Assembly (NCBI RefSeq): GCF_900156685.1
Contig: NZ_FTOJ01000011.1
Location: 35,275-99,274, forward strand
Direction of reading: 5' to 3'
Source of the DNA: Chryseobacterium piscicola
Lineage (GTDB): Bacteria; Bacteroidota; Bacteroidia; Flavobacteriales; Weeksellaceae
Length of the DNA stretch: 64,000 bases
The position numbers and the translations under genes were made by a program. This document shows positions 42,517 through 51,108 of the stretch, piece by piece. Within the stretch, counting starts at the first letter, position 1, and each line of letters begins with the position of its first letter. The notes beneath the pieces were generated by a model, which made no database searches, had not been told where the DNA came from, and saw only the letters and a program-made list of their open reading frames with translations.

Positions 42517-45090
42517 ATGTCGAAAAATTTAGTAATCGTCGAGTCTCCGGCTAAAGCAAAAACTATTCAAAAATATTTAGGTAGCGATTTTGAGGTAAAA
42601 TCAAGCTTCGGACACATCCGAGATTTGCCTAAAAAAGGGATGGGAATAGACTTGGCCACATTTAGTCCGGATTACGAAGTTTCCGCCGACAAAAAGAAAT
42701 TGGTTACAGAGCTAAAGTCTGCTGTAAAAAAGGCCGAAATGGTATGGCTCGCTTCCGATGAGGATCGTGAGGGAGAAGCTATTGCGTGGCACTTGGCAGA
42801 CGAACTAAAACTGAAGCCTGAAAATAGAAAGAGAATTGTTTTCCACGAGATTACAAAAAATGCTATTCTTAAAGCCATAGAAAACCCTAGAGATATTGAT
42901 CAAAACTTGGTGAATGCCCAGCAGGCAAGAAGGGTGCTGGATAGAATCGTAGGTTTCGAAATGTCTCCCGTTCTTTGGAAAAAAGTAAAACCAGGATTGT
43001 CTGCCGGTAGAGTACAATCGGTAGCCGTGCGTTTGGTAGTGGAAAGAGAAAAAGAAATCCGGGCATTTCTACCAAAAGCAAGTTTCAAACTGGATGGTGT
43101 TTTCTTGAATAAAACCTCGCAGGAAATCGCCGCAAAATTGAAAAAAGATTTCGACAAAGAAGAAGACGCAGAAAAGTTTTTAGAATTGGCAAAAACTGTT
43201 GATTTTAAAGTTTTAAATGTAGAAACAAAACCCGGAAGCCGTTCTGCATCTGCCCCTTTTACCACTTCTACACTTCAGCAGGAAGCTTCTTCAAGATTGG
43301 GGTATAACGTTACCAATACCATGCGCCTTGCACAGAGATTGTATGAAGAAGGTCACATTACTTACATGAGAACAGACTCGGTAAACCTCTCTCAAGAAGC
43401 TATTGAAGGTGCAAAAAATCAGATTTTATCAGAATATGGTAAAGAATATTCTTCGCCAAAAAAATATACCACCAAATCATCTTCTGCACAAGAAGCCCAC
43501 GAAGCCATCCGGCCTACAGATTTTTCTGTAAAATCTATTGGTGACGTACAGTTGAACAAATTGTATCAGTTAATTTACAGAAGAACACTCGCTTCTCAAA
43601 TGGCGAATGCCAAAATTGAGAAAACTGTGATTGAAATTGGTAATGCAAAACTTCCCCTGCACTTTGAAGCGCAAGGAGAAGTTATCATCTTCGATGGTTT
43701 CCTAAGAGCTTACGGAATTGTAAAAACAGATGAAGACGATGAAGAAAACAACGAAAAACTATTGCCAAAAGTTACCGTAGGTGAAGTTTTAGACTATAAA
43801 AAAATTACCGCAACAGAAAAATTCACAAGACCAAGCGCAAGATATACTGAAGCCGGTTTGGTAAGAAAACTAGAAGAGTTGGGAATTGGTCGTCCGTCTA
43901 CCTATGCACCTACCATCCAAACGATTCAAAACCGTGAGTATGTTGACAAAAGAGAAATAGAGCCTCATACGCGTGAGATTGTGAAAATGTCTCTTGTAAA
44001 AGATAAAATCAAAAAAGAAGTTCTCGACGAAAAATTCGGGGGCGACAAAAATAAATTCGTTCCTACAGACATCGGCGAAGTGGTGAATGACTTCCTTACC
44101 GATAATTTCAGCGAAATTCTAGACTTCGGATTTACAGCTAGAGTAGAAGAAAGTTTTGACGAAATTGCCAATGGTGGGCAGAAGTGGAAAGAAATGATGA
44201 CCGATTTCTACTCAAAATTCCATCCGAGAATTGAAGATGTAGAAGAAAATGCAGACCGTGCCAACGGTGAACGTCTTTTGGGTGTAGATCCAAAAACAGG
44301 AAAAAATGTTACCACCAGAATCGGAAGATTCGGTCCTATGATTCAGATTGGCGAGCAGGATGATGAGGAAAAACCAGTTTTCGCATCACTTTTATCCGGA
44401 CAAAACATCGCTACCATCACTCTGGAAGATGCTTTGGAATTGTTCAAATTACCATTTGATCTCAATGAAGTAGACGGTTTGCCGGTTGCTATTGGTGTCG
44501 GAAGATTTGGTCCTTATGTGAAGTGGGGAGAAACGTACATCAGCATTCCGAAAGGGGAAGATCCACTTTCTATAGAGCAAACGCGTGCTGAAGAAATTAT
44601 TGCAGAAAAGAAATTAGCCGATGCTCCAATTGCGTCTTACAAAGGTGAGCCTATTACAAAAGGAAGCGGAAGATTTGGTCCGTTCATCAAATACCAAAGT
44701 ATTTTCATCAACGTTCCGAAACGTTATAACTTCGAAAATCTTTCTCAAAGCGACATCAACGAATTGGTAGAGGCTAAACTAGAAAAAGAAGCCAACCGCT
44801 ACATCCAGCATTGGGAAGCAGAAAAGATCTCCATTGAAAATGCGAGATGGGGCCCCATCGTAAAACACGGAAAAAACATCCACAAAATACCAAAGAAAAA
44901 AGACGATAGCAAATACGAAGCAGACGACCTGAAAGAGGTTTCTATCGATGAGGTTAAAAAATGGATCACAGCACAAGATCCAAAAGCTTTTGCAGAAAAG
45001 AAAAAACCTGCAGCGAAGAAAGCTCCTGCGAAAAAGGCAACAACTGCTGCTAAGAAGCCGGCAGCGAAAAAACCTGCAACAAAGAAATAG
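42517..45090 (+). CDS. topA: type I DNA topoisomerase
   Basis: An 857-residue topoisomerase I. The TOPRIM domain is at the start (VESPAKAKT with Glu9, and SDEDREGEA with Asp81 and Asp83). The active-site tyrosine is Tyr283 in ITYMRTDS. The C-terminal part has no zinc fingers; instead there are four repeats of the GRFGPxI type (GRFGPMIQIG, GRFGPYVKWG, GRFGPFIKY, ARWGPIVKHG). The protein ends in a Lys/Ala-rich tail of about 30 residues that should bind DNA. It relaxes negative supercoils. A clear terminator follows. Confidence 0.97.
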   Translation: MSKNLVIVESPAKAKTIQKYLGSDFEVKSSFGHIRDLPKKGMGIDLATFSPDYEVSADKKKLVTELKSAVKKAEMVWLASDEDREGEAIAWHLADELKLKPENRKRIVFHEITKNAILKAIENPRDIDQNLVNAQQARRVLDRIVGFEMSPVLWKKVKPGLSAGRVQSVAVRLVVEREKEIRAFLPKASFKLDGVFLNKTSQEIAAKLKKDFDKEEDAEKFLELAKTVDFKVLNVETKPGSRSASAPFTTSTLQQEASSRLGYNVTNTMRLAQRLYEEGHITYMRTDSVNLSQEAIEGAKNQILSEYGKEYSSPKKYTTKSSSAQEAHEAIRPTDFSVKSIGDVQLNKLYQLIYRRTLASQMANAKIEKTVIEIGNAKLPLHFEAQGEVIIFDGFLRAYGIVKTDEDDEENNEKLLPKVTVGEVLDYKKITATEKFTRPSARYTEAGLVRKLEELGIGRPSTYAPTIQTIQNREYVDKREIEPHTREIVKMSLVKDKIKKEVLDEKFGGDKNKFVPTDIGEVVNDFLTDNFSEILDFGFTARVEESFDEIANGGQKWKEMMTDFYSKFHPRIEDVEENADRANGERLLGVDPKTGKNVTTRIGRFGPMIQIGEQDDEEKPVFASLLSGQNIATITLEDALELFKLPFDLNEVDGLPVAIGVGRFGPYVKWGETYISIPKGEDPLSIEQTRAEEIIAEKKLADAPIASYKGEPITKGSGRFGPFIKYQSIFINVPKRYNFENLSQSDINELVEAKLEKEANRYIQHWEAEKISIENARWGPIVKHGKNIHKIPKKKDDSKYEADDLKEVSIDEVKKWITAQDPKAFAEKKKPAAKKAPAKKATTAAKKPAAKKPATKK

Positions 45091-45111
45091 TATTCTCTTT
45101 TATAGAATAGT

Positions 45112-45141
45112 AAAGCACAGATTTTTGATCTGTGCTTTTTT
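45112..45141 (+). terminator. rho-independent terminator of topA
   Basis: AAAGCACAGAT pairs with ATCTGTGCTTT around a 5-nt loop, followed by more T. It is nearly perfect and partly symmetrical, so it may work from both sides. Confidence 0.88.
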
Positions 45142-45168
45142 GTTACTTGCTTGTGTCTTTTATGCAAT

Positions 45169-45202
45169 GGGTACGACCGGGACGCTCTCACCAGCGTTGG
45201 GA
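45169..45202. repeat. REP palindrome, copy 1
   Basis: The sequence GTACGACCGGGACGCTCTCACCAGCG is a diverged relative of the REP copies that flank the transposase gene. It has the same orientation as the copy at 46459-46487. Confidence 0.65.
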
Positions 45203-45233
45203 TAATCTTTTTTTTAATTTAATATAGAGCAAA

Positions 45234-45737
45234 TCAACAGGTCATCTCACCAAAATAATCAATAGAATTGGTACAATTATCTTTTTTTCTTCTAACCTTT
45301 ACCGTTCCGTAATATTTATTTAAGTTTGATCCACGGATGTTTTGTTGAAAATGAGTAATGATTTCTACTTCATAATCGTTGTTAGTTATTTTTGCCATAA
45401 TCAAATCCCTATTTATTCTTGCAATGTCTTTTTCGTCATTTGAATTAAACATCTGAAATGTTCCATCAATTTTCATTATGAAAATTGATCTGCCGATCAC
45501 ATGTTGAATTGTTGTTCCTTGCATCAGGATAATTTCATTCTTGCTGTCTTCTTTTTTAGAAAAGGTCATAATACACCCTTTATCGAATTTATTTGAAACA
45601 TGAGAATCTTTAAAAGAATTAATCTTAAGAAGTGTATTATCTGATTTCACATGTAGTTGCTTTTCATGTTTCTCTTTTTCACAAGATAAGACTGCTATGA
45701 AAATGATAGTTCTGATTATTAACATCAATCTTTTCAT
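45234..45737 (-). CDS. putative lipoprotein of unknown function
   Basis: A 167-residue protein with an N-terminal hydrophobic segment and the lipobox AVLSC (Cys19) followed by EKEKHEK. The rest is hydrophilic and beta-rich, without a motif I know. It lies between two REP copies. No operon partner is visible. It may be an accessory gene of this repeat-rich interval. Confidence 0.6.
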   Translation of the reverse strand: MKRLMLIIRTIIFIAVLSCEKEKHEKQLHVKSDNTLLKINSFKDSHVSNKFDKGCIMTFSKKEDSKNEIILMQGTTIQHVIGRSIFIMKIDGTFQMFNSNDEKDIARINRDLIMAKITNNDYEVEIITHFQQNIRGSNLNKYYGTVKVRRKKDNCTNSIDYFGEMTC

Positions 45738-45801
45738 GAAATCAATTTTTTTAAGTAAGAAATAGTATTATAGATTATGATCTCGATGTTGTAGATTTAT
45801 C

Positions 45802-45838
45802 CCCCTCGCTGGCGCGAGCGTCCCGCTCGTGTCCGCAC
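45802..45838. repeat. REP palindrome, copy 2 (left flank of the transposase)
   Basis: The sequence CGCTGGCGCGAGCGTCCCGC followed by TCGTGTCC contains the inner palindrome GCGAGCGTCCCGCTCGT. It is inverted relative to copy 3 on the other side of the transposase gene. Confidence 0.8.
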
Positions 45839-45846
45839 TAATTACA

Positions 45847-46398
45847 TCAAGTATTAATATCAATTTTTAAAACATCTTCAAAATCATCGCAGTAATTTCG
45901 TGCACTGCTGTATTTCCATTCCCATGGTTCTATTACAAAACCACTTTCTACAGGATTTTGATGGATGTAGTTTAATTTTTGTTCAAACACTTTTAAAGAC
46001 CAAATCTCAATTGGCTGATTGTTCTGTTGCCACAACTGATGATTTTTAATGTTTGAATTTCTTTCTCCAGCCTTTTTAAGCATCCATAATATCCATTCTT
46101 TTCTACTCTCTAGGTTATTTTCCTTAATTGCTTCAATCAATTTTTTGGAAGTAAAGCCTTTAAAATCTCTAATGAGATCAGACGGCTTACCATCTGCCGA
46201 ACGGAACAATAAGTGTATGTGACTTGGCATAATACAATATCCAAAAATAATCAATCCTTTGTTTTTACGACAGTAATCTAAAGAATTAATTACAATGTCA
46301 AAATACTCCATTCTGGTAAATAAATCGATCCAGAATACAGTGGCGAAACTTATAAAGTAAGCTCCTTCTTTTTCGTGAAATTTATATTTTCTGCTCAT
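45847..46398 (-). CDS. REP-associated tyrosine transposase (RAYT, IS200-like Y1)
   Basis: A 183-residue Y1-type transposase. The HUH motif is His60-Ile-His62 in MPSHIHLLF, and the catalytic tyrosine is probably Tyr144 in KLNYIHQNPVESG. The C-terminal EWKYSSARNY is typical of RAYTs. These enzymes nick single-stranded DNA at REP hairpins and are usually domesticated, single-copy genes. Four REP-like palindromes lie within 1.4 kb, with two inverted copies directly at its flanks. Confidence 0.9.
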   Translation of the reverse strand: MSRKYKFHEKEGAYFISFATVFWIDLFTRMEYFDIVINSLDYCRKNKGLIIFGYCIMPSHIHLLFRSADGKPSDLIRDFKGFTSKKLIEAIKENNLESRKEWILWMLKKAGERNSNIKNHQLWQQNNQPIEIWSLKVFEQKLNYIHQNPVESGFVIEPWEWKYSSARNYCDDFEDVLKIDINT

Positions 46399-46458
46399 AG
46401 TTTTTAGTTGTGTTGAATTGATGATGTGTTTGTAGGAAAAGGTTATGGTTGGTTTATG

Positions 46459-46487
46459 TGTACGAGCGAGACGCTCGCGCCAGCGGA
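46459..46487. repeat. REP palindrome, copy 3 (right flank of the transposase)
   Basis: The sequence TGTACGAGCGAGACGCTCGC followed by GCCAGCGG contains the palindrome GCGAGACGCTCGC and is the inverted counterpart of copy 2. Confidence 0.8.
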
Positions 46488-46526
46488 AATCTTATATTCT
46501 GGTGTTGCTTGAATCTGCTTTTTATT

Positions 46527-46555
46527 GCTGGTGCGAGCGTACCTCTCGTACCCAT
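46527..46555. repeat. REP palindrome, copy 4
   Basis: The sequence GCTGGTGCGAGCGTACCTCT followed by CGTACCC has the same orientation as copy 2. It forms an inverted pair with copy 3, 39 bp away, a typical REP doublet. Confidence 0.75.
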
Positions 46556-46620
46556 TATCAAGTAACTTTAAAAATTTCGCTACAATATTTATAATCGAGA
46601 CTTCACTAGTGAAAAATGCA

Positions 46621-46788
46621 TCTTTAATATTGGAATTTGAGTCTTGTGCATTCAAAAACCAGTTCTCCACACTCAAAAACCAGTCTTCAACAATGGAAAT
46701 CAAATCTTTCACACTCACAAACGAGTCCTGTATACTCAAATTTGAATCTTTTACACTCAAAAACGACTCTTTTGCACTCGCCGTTGAG
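46621..46788. repeat. 21-bp tandem repeat array, eight units
   Basis: Eight successive 21-bp units follow the pattern TCTTnnACACTCAAAAACnAG with substitutions but no length change. Because 21 is a multiple of three, both strands stay open. On the plus strand each unit reads as a heptad of the type S-F-T-L-K-N-E, with a TAA right after the last unit. On the minus strand heptads of the type S-V-K-D-S-F-L are read, and a frame from ATG 46760 runs on into the REP doublet. Whether either strand is translated is unclear. The exact period argues for selection on a coding heptad or for recent repeat growth. Confidence 0.75.
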
Positions 46789-46823
46789 TAAAAAAGAGTC
46801 GTTTAGATAATGAAAGGAGATGT

Positions 46824-47303
46824 TTACTTTTCAGCAGAATTTTTCTTCGAACCTTTTAGGGAAAATCTTTGGCTGAGGTCTTCGTAAATAGGTTTTGCGG
46901 TTGCAACGCCTTTGTTGGAAGCTTCCTTTACAGCGCCATAATAGAGAAGAGCAGCAAGTAAAGCCTCGTTACCTGCAATAGTAATGGTATCGCTGAGATC
47001 CGATGCAAACTGTGTAGCGAGATTACGTATAGGCGAAAGACTGCTCACTACCGCCTCGTCTTTCAGAAATTCCGCCTGATCCATATAGGCAGGTGCAAAT
47101 TCGGGGTTGGTGCCCGTGTAATCTTTTACCTTTTGAACGGTCGCCACGGTTTTGTCGCCCAACTTGAAAATAGATTCTTTCTCGCCTTTAGCCAAAGCCT
47201 GTAAATAAGGTGCAAGTAAACTCTTGCAGTCTTGTAATTTTTGATTAACCTCGGCAATAACAGTAGCCGGAATTTCTACGCTGATCTGATTTTTTGTACT
47301 CAT
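46824..47303 (-). CDS. conserved hypothetical protein
   Basis: A 159-residue protein without signal peptide or membrane helices. It appears wholly helical (VIAEVNQKLQDCKSLLAPYL, then LATQFASDLSDTITIAGNEAL). No family is recognised. Its gene diverges from the alpha/beta hydrolase gene. Its start (ATG 47303) is preceded by an AT-rich leader that includes TAAATTTG on the minus strand (47333-47340), a possible promoter element. Confidence 0.65.
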   Translation of the reverse strand: MSTKNQISVEIPATVIAEVNQKLQDCKSLLAPYLQALAKGEKESIFKLGDKTVATVQKVKDYTGTNPEFAPAYMDQAEFLKDEAVVSSLSPIRNLATQFASDLSDTITIAGNEALLAALLYYGAVKEASNKGVATAKPIYEDLSQRFSLKGSKKNSAEK

Positions 47304-47481
47304 TGTGTGTTGATTTATTGTTTGTTGAAAATCAAATTTAGCAAATTTTATTATTCAAAACACTTGTGTTTGATGTAAAATTTTAATTCAAATTATGATT
47401 TTTACATTTCGGTTCAATCATTTACAAATCAACATAAAACTGTTACTCAACTTAAATCGTATGTTATTTTAAACCATAACT

Positions 47482-48630
47482 ATGATTCGTTTCGTCCTGA
47501 TTATCCTGCTCTTTATACTATCTCTTGTTAATTTTTTTCCTGTACCAAGCCAGAGTACATGGTATGTTGGTATAGCCGTTCCCGAATTTTGCTGGGTTTT
47601 TATGCTCTTTTCGCTGGCTTTGCTGGTTTGGAGTTGGTATTCAAAAAGATTCAGAAAAGTATCGCTTATTTTAGGCGGAATTACTTTTGTGATCCTCACT
47701 TCACCCATTGTGCGGGCTTATAATGTTGGCAGTCACTTAAATGAAGATCTTGAAAAATCATTCGGAGTAAAAGATGCAGACATGAAAGGTTTTCATCAGA
47801 AGAAACCTTACAGTTTTTTACAGATGTTTACGGGAAATGGGGCGAAAGATATTCCTTTTAAAACCTATCATTATGCCAAAACAGATGGAGTTGATTTAAC
47901 ATTAAACTTTACACCTTCAGTCATTCCCGGAGTTCGGCCATGCTTAATTGTTGTGCATGGAGGTTCATGGAAACGTGGCGATAACAGTGAGATTGCTGCA
48001 GCCAATAATTATTTTGCGAATGCAGGTTATCAGGTTGCAACGATTAATTACAGATTGGCCCCGAAATTCCCTAGTCCGGCTCAGCAGGAAGATTTGCATT
48101 CTGCTTTTAAATGGATTCGTCAGCACGCTGAAGAGCTGAAAATTGACACAACCAATATTGTTCTGATGGGAAGATCTGCAGGTGCATCCATTGTTTTAAC
48201 GATGGCTTACACCGGGAAAGAAAATGGTGTAAAAGGTGTTGCAGCATTTTATGGCGCGATAGACATGCCTTGGAGCTATAAAAATCCCGATAATCCTTTA
48301 ATCATGGATTCCAGAGAGGTACAGAGAGATTTCTTAGGGGGTACGCCCGAAGAAGTCCCCGATAGATATGTTTCAGAATCACCGATATTTCATGTTAATT
48401 CTGAAACTACACCAACCTTACTCGCTCACGGTTGTCTTGATGCCCACGTATGGCATATCCAAAGTGAAATGCTGAAGAAAGAACTAGATAAACATCATGT
48501 GAAGAATTATTTACTTACCATTCCGTGGGGAACGCATGGTTTTGAGTATAATCTGAATGGTCCTGCCGGACAGTTATCTATGTATTCTGTAGAGCGGTTT
48601 TTCTATTCTGTGACGCAGATGGGGAGATAG
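47482..48630 (+). CDS. alpha/beta hydrolase (carboxylesterase/HSL type) with N-terminal membrane segments
   Basis: A 382-residue protein. Three hydrophobic segments (about 3-20, 29-51 and 60-76) precede a hydrolase domain. The oxyanion motif HGGSW is at 159-163, the nucleophile Ser232 in GRSAG, a likely acid Asp320 in GCLDAH and His352 in WGTHGFEY. The combination HGG plus GxSxG is that of carboxylesterases and hormone-sensitive lipase relatives. The substrate is not evident. It stands alone, with gaps of 178 and about 290 bp on its two sides. Confidence 0.86.
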   Translation: MIRFVLIILLFILSLVNFFPVPSQSTWYVGIAVPEFCWVFMLFSLALLVWSWYSKRFRKVSLILGGITFVILTSPIVRAYNVGSHLNEDLEKSFGVKDADMKGFHQKKPYSFLQMFTGNGAKDIPFKTYHYAKTDGVDLTLNFTPSVIPGVRPCLIVVHGGSWKRGDNSEIAAANNYFANAGYQVATINYRLAPKFPSPAQQEDLHSAFKWIRQHAEELKIDTTNIVLMGRSAGASIVLTMAYTGKENGVKGVAAFYGAIDMPWSYKNPDNPLIMDSREVQRDFLGGTPEEVPDRYVSESPIFHVNSETTPTLLAHGCLDAHVWHIQSEMLKKELDKHHVKNYLLTIPWGTHGFEYNLNGPAGQLSMYSVERFFYSVTQMGR

Positions 48631-48922
48631 ATATTTAAGGTTTAAACGAACTACATTTAATTTTGATATTCAGACCTTGTTTCAATTTTATTTTTGAACA
48701 ATTTTTACGCAGACTTTAGCGGCTGGTAAAAATATTTAGAATTTGTTGAGCACAGGTTTGGCTTCGTCCATTATTGAGTGAAACGTTTCTACGATTAGAG
48801 ATTACTATCACCACATAGCTATAAACATTTGTAACCGTAGTGGTTAAAAGATTTACTATAATTTCTTATACCAAAGTCATCTTATTTTAATATTTTTGAG
48901 GCTGTTAAAAGCAACTCGAAGC

Positions 48923-49993
48923 ATGGATTTTGAAGATTTTATTATTTCGCCAAGAAATTTCAGAACAGAAAACTGGCAAATTGGGAACAAAATTACGAAA
49001 GAACTGAAAGAAGACAGTATTGTTTTACTTTTTGTGTCAGATTATCGAGGGGCAGAAGGTGAAGCAGAGATGCAAGATTTTACGCCGATTCGTAAAGAGT
49101 TTTACCAACTTTCTCAGTTTGATTTTGATATTCCTATTGTAGATTTGGGAGATCTTGTTTCTGGGAAAACAGTGGAAGATTCACATTATATTTTACAGGA
49201 AGTTTTATCGTCTTGTCAACAAAAAAGAGCGATTCCGATAATCGTTGGAGGTTCCAATGACTTTGCTTTTTCTTTATTTTCTGGTTTGAATTTTCATCAG
49301 CAAAACATTAATTATACACAAATAAGCAATATTATTTCGCTGAAACAAGGTGAAAGAATAAACGAACAAACGTTTTTAGGTAAAATTTTTGGTTCAAAAG
49401 ATTTTTCAATAAAAAATTATCATCATTTAGGCTATCAGAAACATTTAAACGAAGCGGATTCTATTAAGTTAATCAAGGAAGTTGAGTTTGATATTGTACG
49501 TCTCGCTGAAATGATGAATTCTACAGAGAAAACCGAGCCTTTCTTCAGAAAAGCAGATCTCGTAACCGTTAATTGTGATGCAGTAGAAAGTTTTAGTGAT
49601 TCTTTTTCTGTAAATCCGCAGGTAAATGGTTTAAACAGAAGGGAAATTTGTGCTTACATGAAAGAAATAGGGTTGAGTGAAAATTTAAAATCTGTAGGAA
49701 TTTTCAATTATAATATTTATTCTGAAAATCAACTCAATCATCAGCTTTTGGCACAAATGATTTGGTATTTGATTGAGGGAATCAACATCCAGCGATCTCA
49801 TCCGAAAGAAAGGCAGTACGAACTTTTTTATGTTTTGATTAATGATAGGCAATATGGTTTCAAACGAGATGTTTTCAGTAGTCTTTGGTATTTTGGTGAT
49901 GATGATAATATAGAAAACTGTATTCCATGCTCAAGAAAAGATTTTGATGACGCCAAAAGAGGTTGGCTGAGTCCAAGATTTACTAAAGATTAG
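48923..49993 (+). CDS. arginase/formimidoylglutamase-fold protein without metal ligands
   Basis: A 356-residue protein with the overall order of the ureohydrolase family, including IVGGSNDFAFS where active members have GGDHS, and VTVNCDAVES where they have SxDxDxxDP. The central DAHxD motif reads NIISLKQ. Most manganese ligands are therefore missing, so the usual hydrolase activity is unlikely. Relatives are often labelled formimidoylglutamase in flavobacteria. It may be a pseudoenzyme with a structural or regulatory role. The ATG at 48923 is preferred to the TTG at 48896, which lies within a TATTTTTG promoter-like element. Confidence 0.75.
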   Translation: MDFEDFIISPRNFRTENWQIGNKITKELKEDSIVLLFVSDYRGAEGEAEMQDFTPIRKEFYQLSQFDFDIPIVDLGDLVSGKTVEDSHYILQEVLSSCQQKRAIPIIVGGSNDFAFSLFSGLNFHQQNINYTQISNIISLKQGERINEQTFLGKIFGSKDFSIKNYHHLGYQKHLNEADSIKLIKEVEFDIVRLAEMMNSTEKTEPFFRKADLVTVNCDAVESFSDSFSVNPQVNGLNRREICAYMKEIGLSENLKSVGIFNYNIYSENQLNHQLLAQMIWYLIEGINIQRSHPKERQYELFYVLINDRQYGFKRDVFSSLWYFGDDDNIENCIPCSRKDFDDAKRGWLSPRFTKD

Positions 49994-50062
49994 TTTTTGG
50001 CAACTGCGAATTTGCGCTATTTAGGTAATACAAAATGAAAAGCTCAGTGGTGGGTATTGGTT

Positions 50063-51070
50063 ATGACGGATTTTTCAAAAACAAACACTGTTTCGGTAAT
50101 AGTTCCAGTTTACAATGTAGAATTGTATCTGGAAAAATGTATTTTGTCTCTGGTGAATCAAACATTGCAAAATATTGAAATTATCATTGTTAATGACGGT
50201 AGTAGTGATGGTTCACAGCTAATAATAGACAGGTATGAAGCTGAATATCCTTCAAAGATAAAAGCTTTTACAAAAGAAAACGGTGGCTTAAGCGATGCCC
50301 GAAACTTTGGGATAGAACGAGCTTCTGGGGATTTTATAGGCTTTGTAGATAGCGATGATTATGTCTCTCCCACGATGTTTGAGGAAATGCTGTTTCTTGG
50401 AGAAAAAAACCAAGCGGAAATGGTTATCTGTAATATTCAAAAAGTTGATGAGTACGAAAATATTACTCAAAAGTTGACGCAAATCCCCAATATGCCAGAG
50501 AAAATTGATTTAGAAAGGCATTTTTCTGTTTTTTCAGATGTAAGTTATTTTGCTTGTAATAAATTGTTTAAAAAAGAGCTTTTTGAAACCAAAAGATTCA
50601 AAAAAGGAGTTCATTTTGAAGATATTCAACTCATTCCGCAACTTTTATTGGAATGTAAAACTTTAGCTCAGACTCAAAATTATCACTATCACTATCTGGA
50701 GCGCAGCAATTCAATTTCCAAAACACATACAGAAAAAGGTCTAGATATTTTGAAGGCTGTAGAAGATGTAGAATCTGCATTCGAAAAATCTCAGTATTCA
50801 TCGAAGAGAGTTGAGCTAAAAAACTTTCAGATTTTAGAAGGAGTTTATACCTTTCTTGCTTATTTAGCATTTGTAAAAGATGATGCTACTTTTAAAATGA
50901 TGAGTGAAAAATTGAGTCTTTTTATACAACAAAATGATATTAATTTTAAAGATATATTGATTTACAATCGTTTTGATAGAAATTATCTGTTATCTTTGCC
51001 TTTGAAAAAAAAAATTTATTATCTGCTTTACTTTAGTGGTTTTTACAAGGCTTTTAGAAGATTTATGTAA
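50063..51070 (+). CDS. family 2 glycosyltransferase
   Basis: A 335-residue GT-A enzyme. It has VSVIVPVYNVELYL near the start, IIIVNDGSSDGS, ENGGLSDARNFG, and FVDSDDYVS with the metal-binding Asp pair. It should add a sugar to a lipid-linked glycan in the cytoplasm. It is the first gene of a polysaccharide assembly operon that continues with WecA-, Wza- and Wzc-like genes. The ATG at 50063 is used; a TTG lies 6 bp upstream. Confidence 0.9.
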   Translation: MTDFSKTNTVSVIVPVYNVELYLEKCILSLVNQTLQNIEIIIVNDGSSDGSQLIIDRYEAEYPSKIKAFTKENGGLSDARNFGIERASGDFIGFVDSDDYVSPTMFEEMLFLGEKNQAEMVICNIQKVDEYENITQKLTQIPNMPEKIDLERHFSVFSDVSYFACNKLFKKELFETKRFKKGVHFEDIQLIPQLLLECKTLAQTQNYHYHYLERSNSISKTHTEKGLDILKAVEDVESAFEKSQYSSKRVELKNFQILEGVYTFLAYLAFVKDDATFKMMSEKLSLFIQQNDINFKDILIYNRFDRNYLLSLPLKKKIYYLLYFSGFYKAFRRFM

Positions 51071-51108
51071 AAATTATCATTGATTTTAAGCATTCGAATA
51101 CAACGAGT

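Noticed and set aside
46443..46760. 105-residue minus-strand frame across the 21-bp repeats
   Set aside because: Its C-terminal third is translated REP palindrome and the repeat keeps both strands open, so the frame is not evidence of a gene. It is reported as a repeat only.
46525..46791. 88-residue plus-strand frame across the same repeats
   Set aside because: It begins with TTG inside a REP element. The heptads and the stop at the array end are suggestive, but no start signal supports translation.
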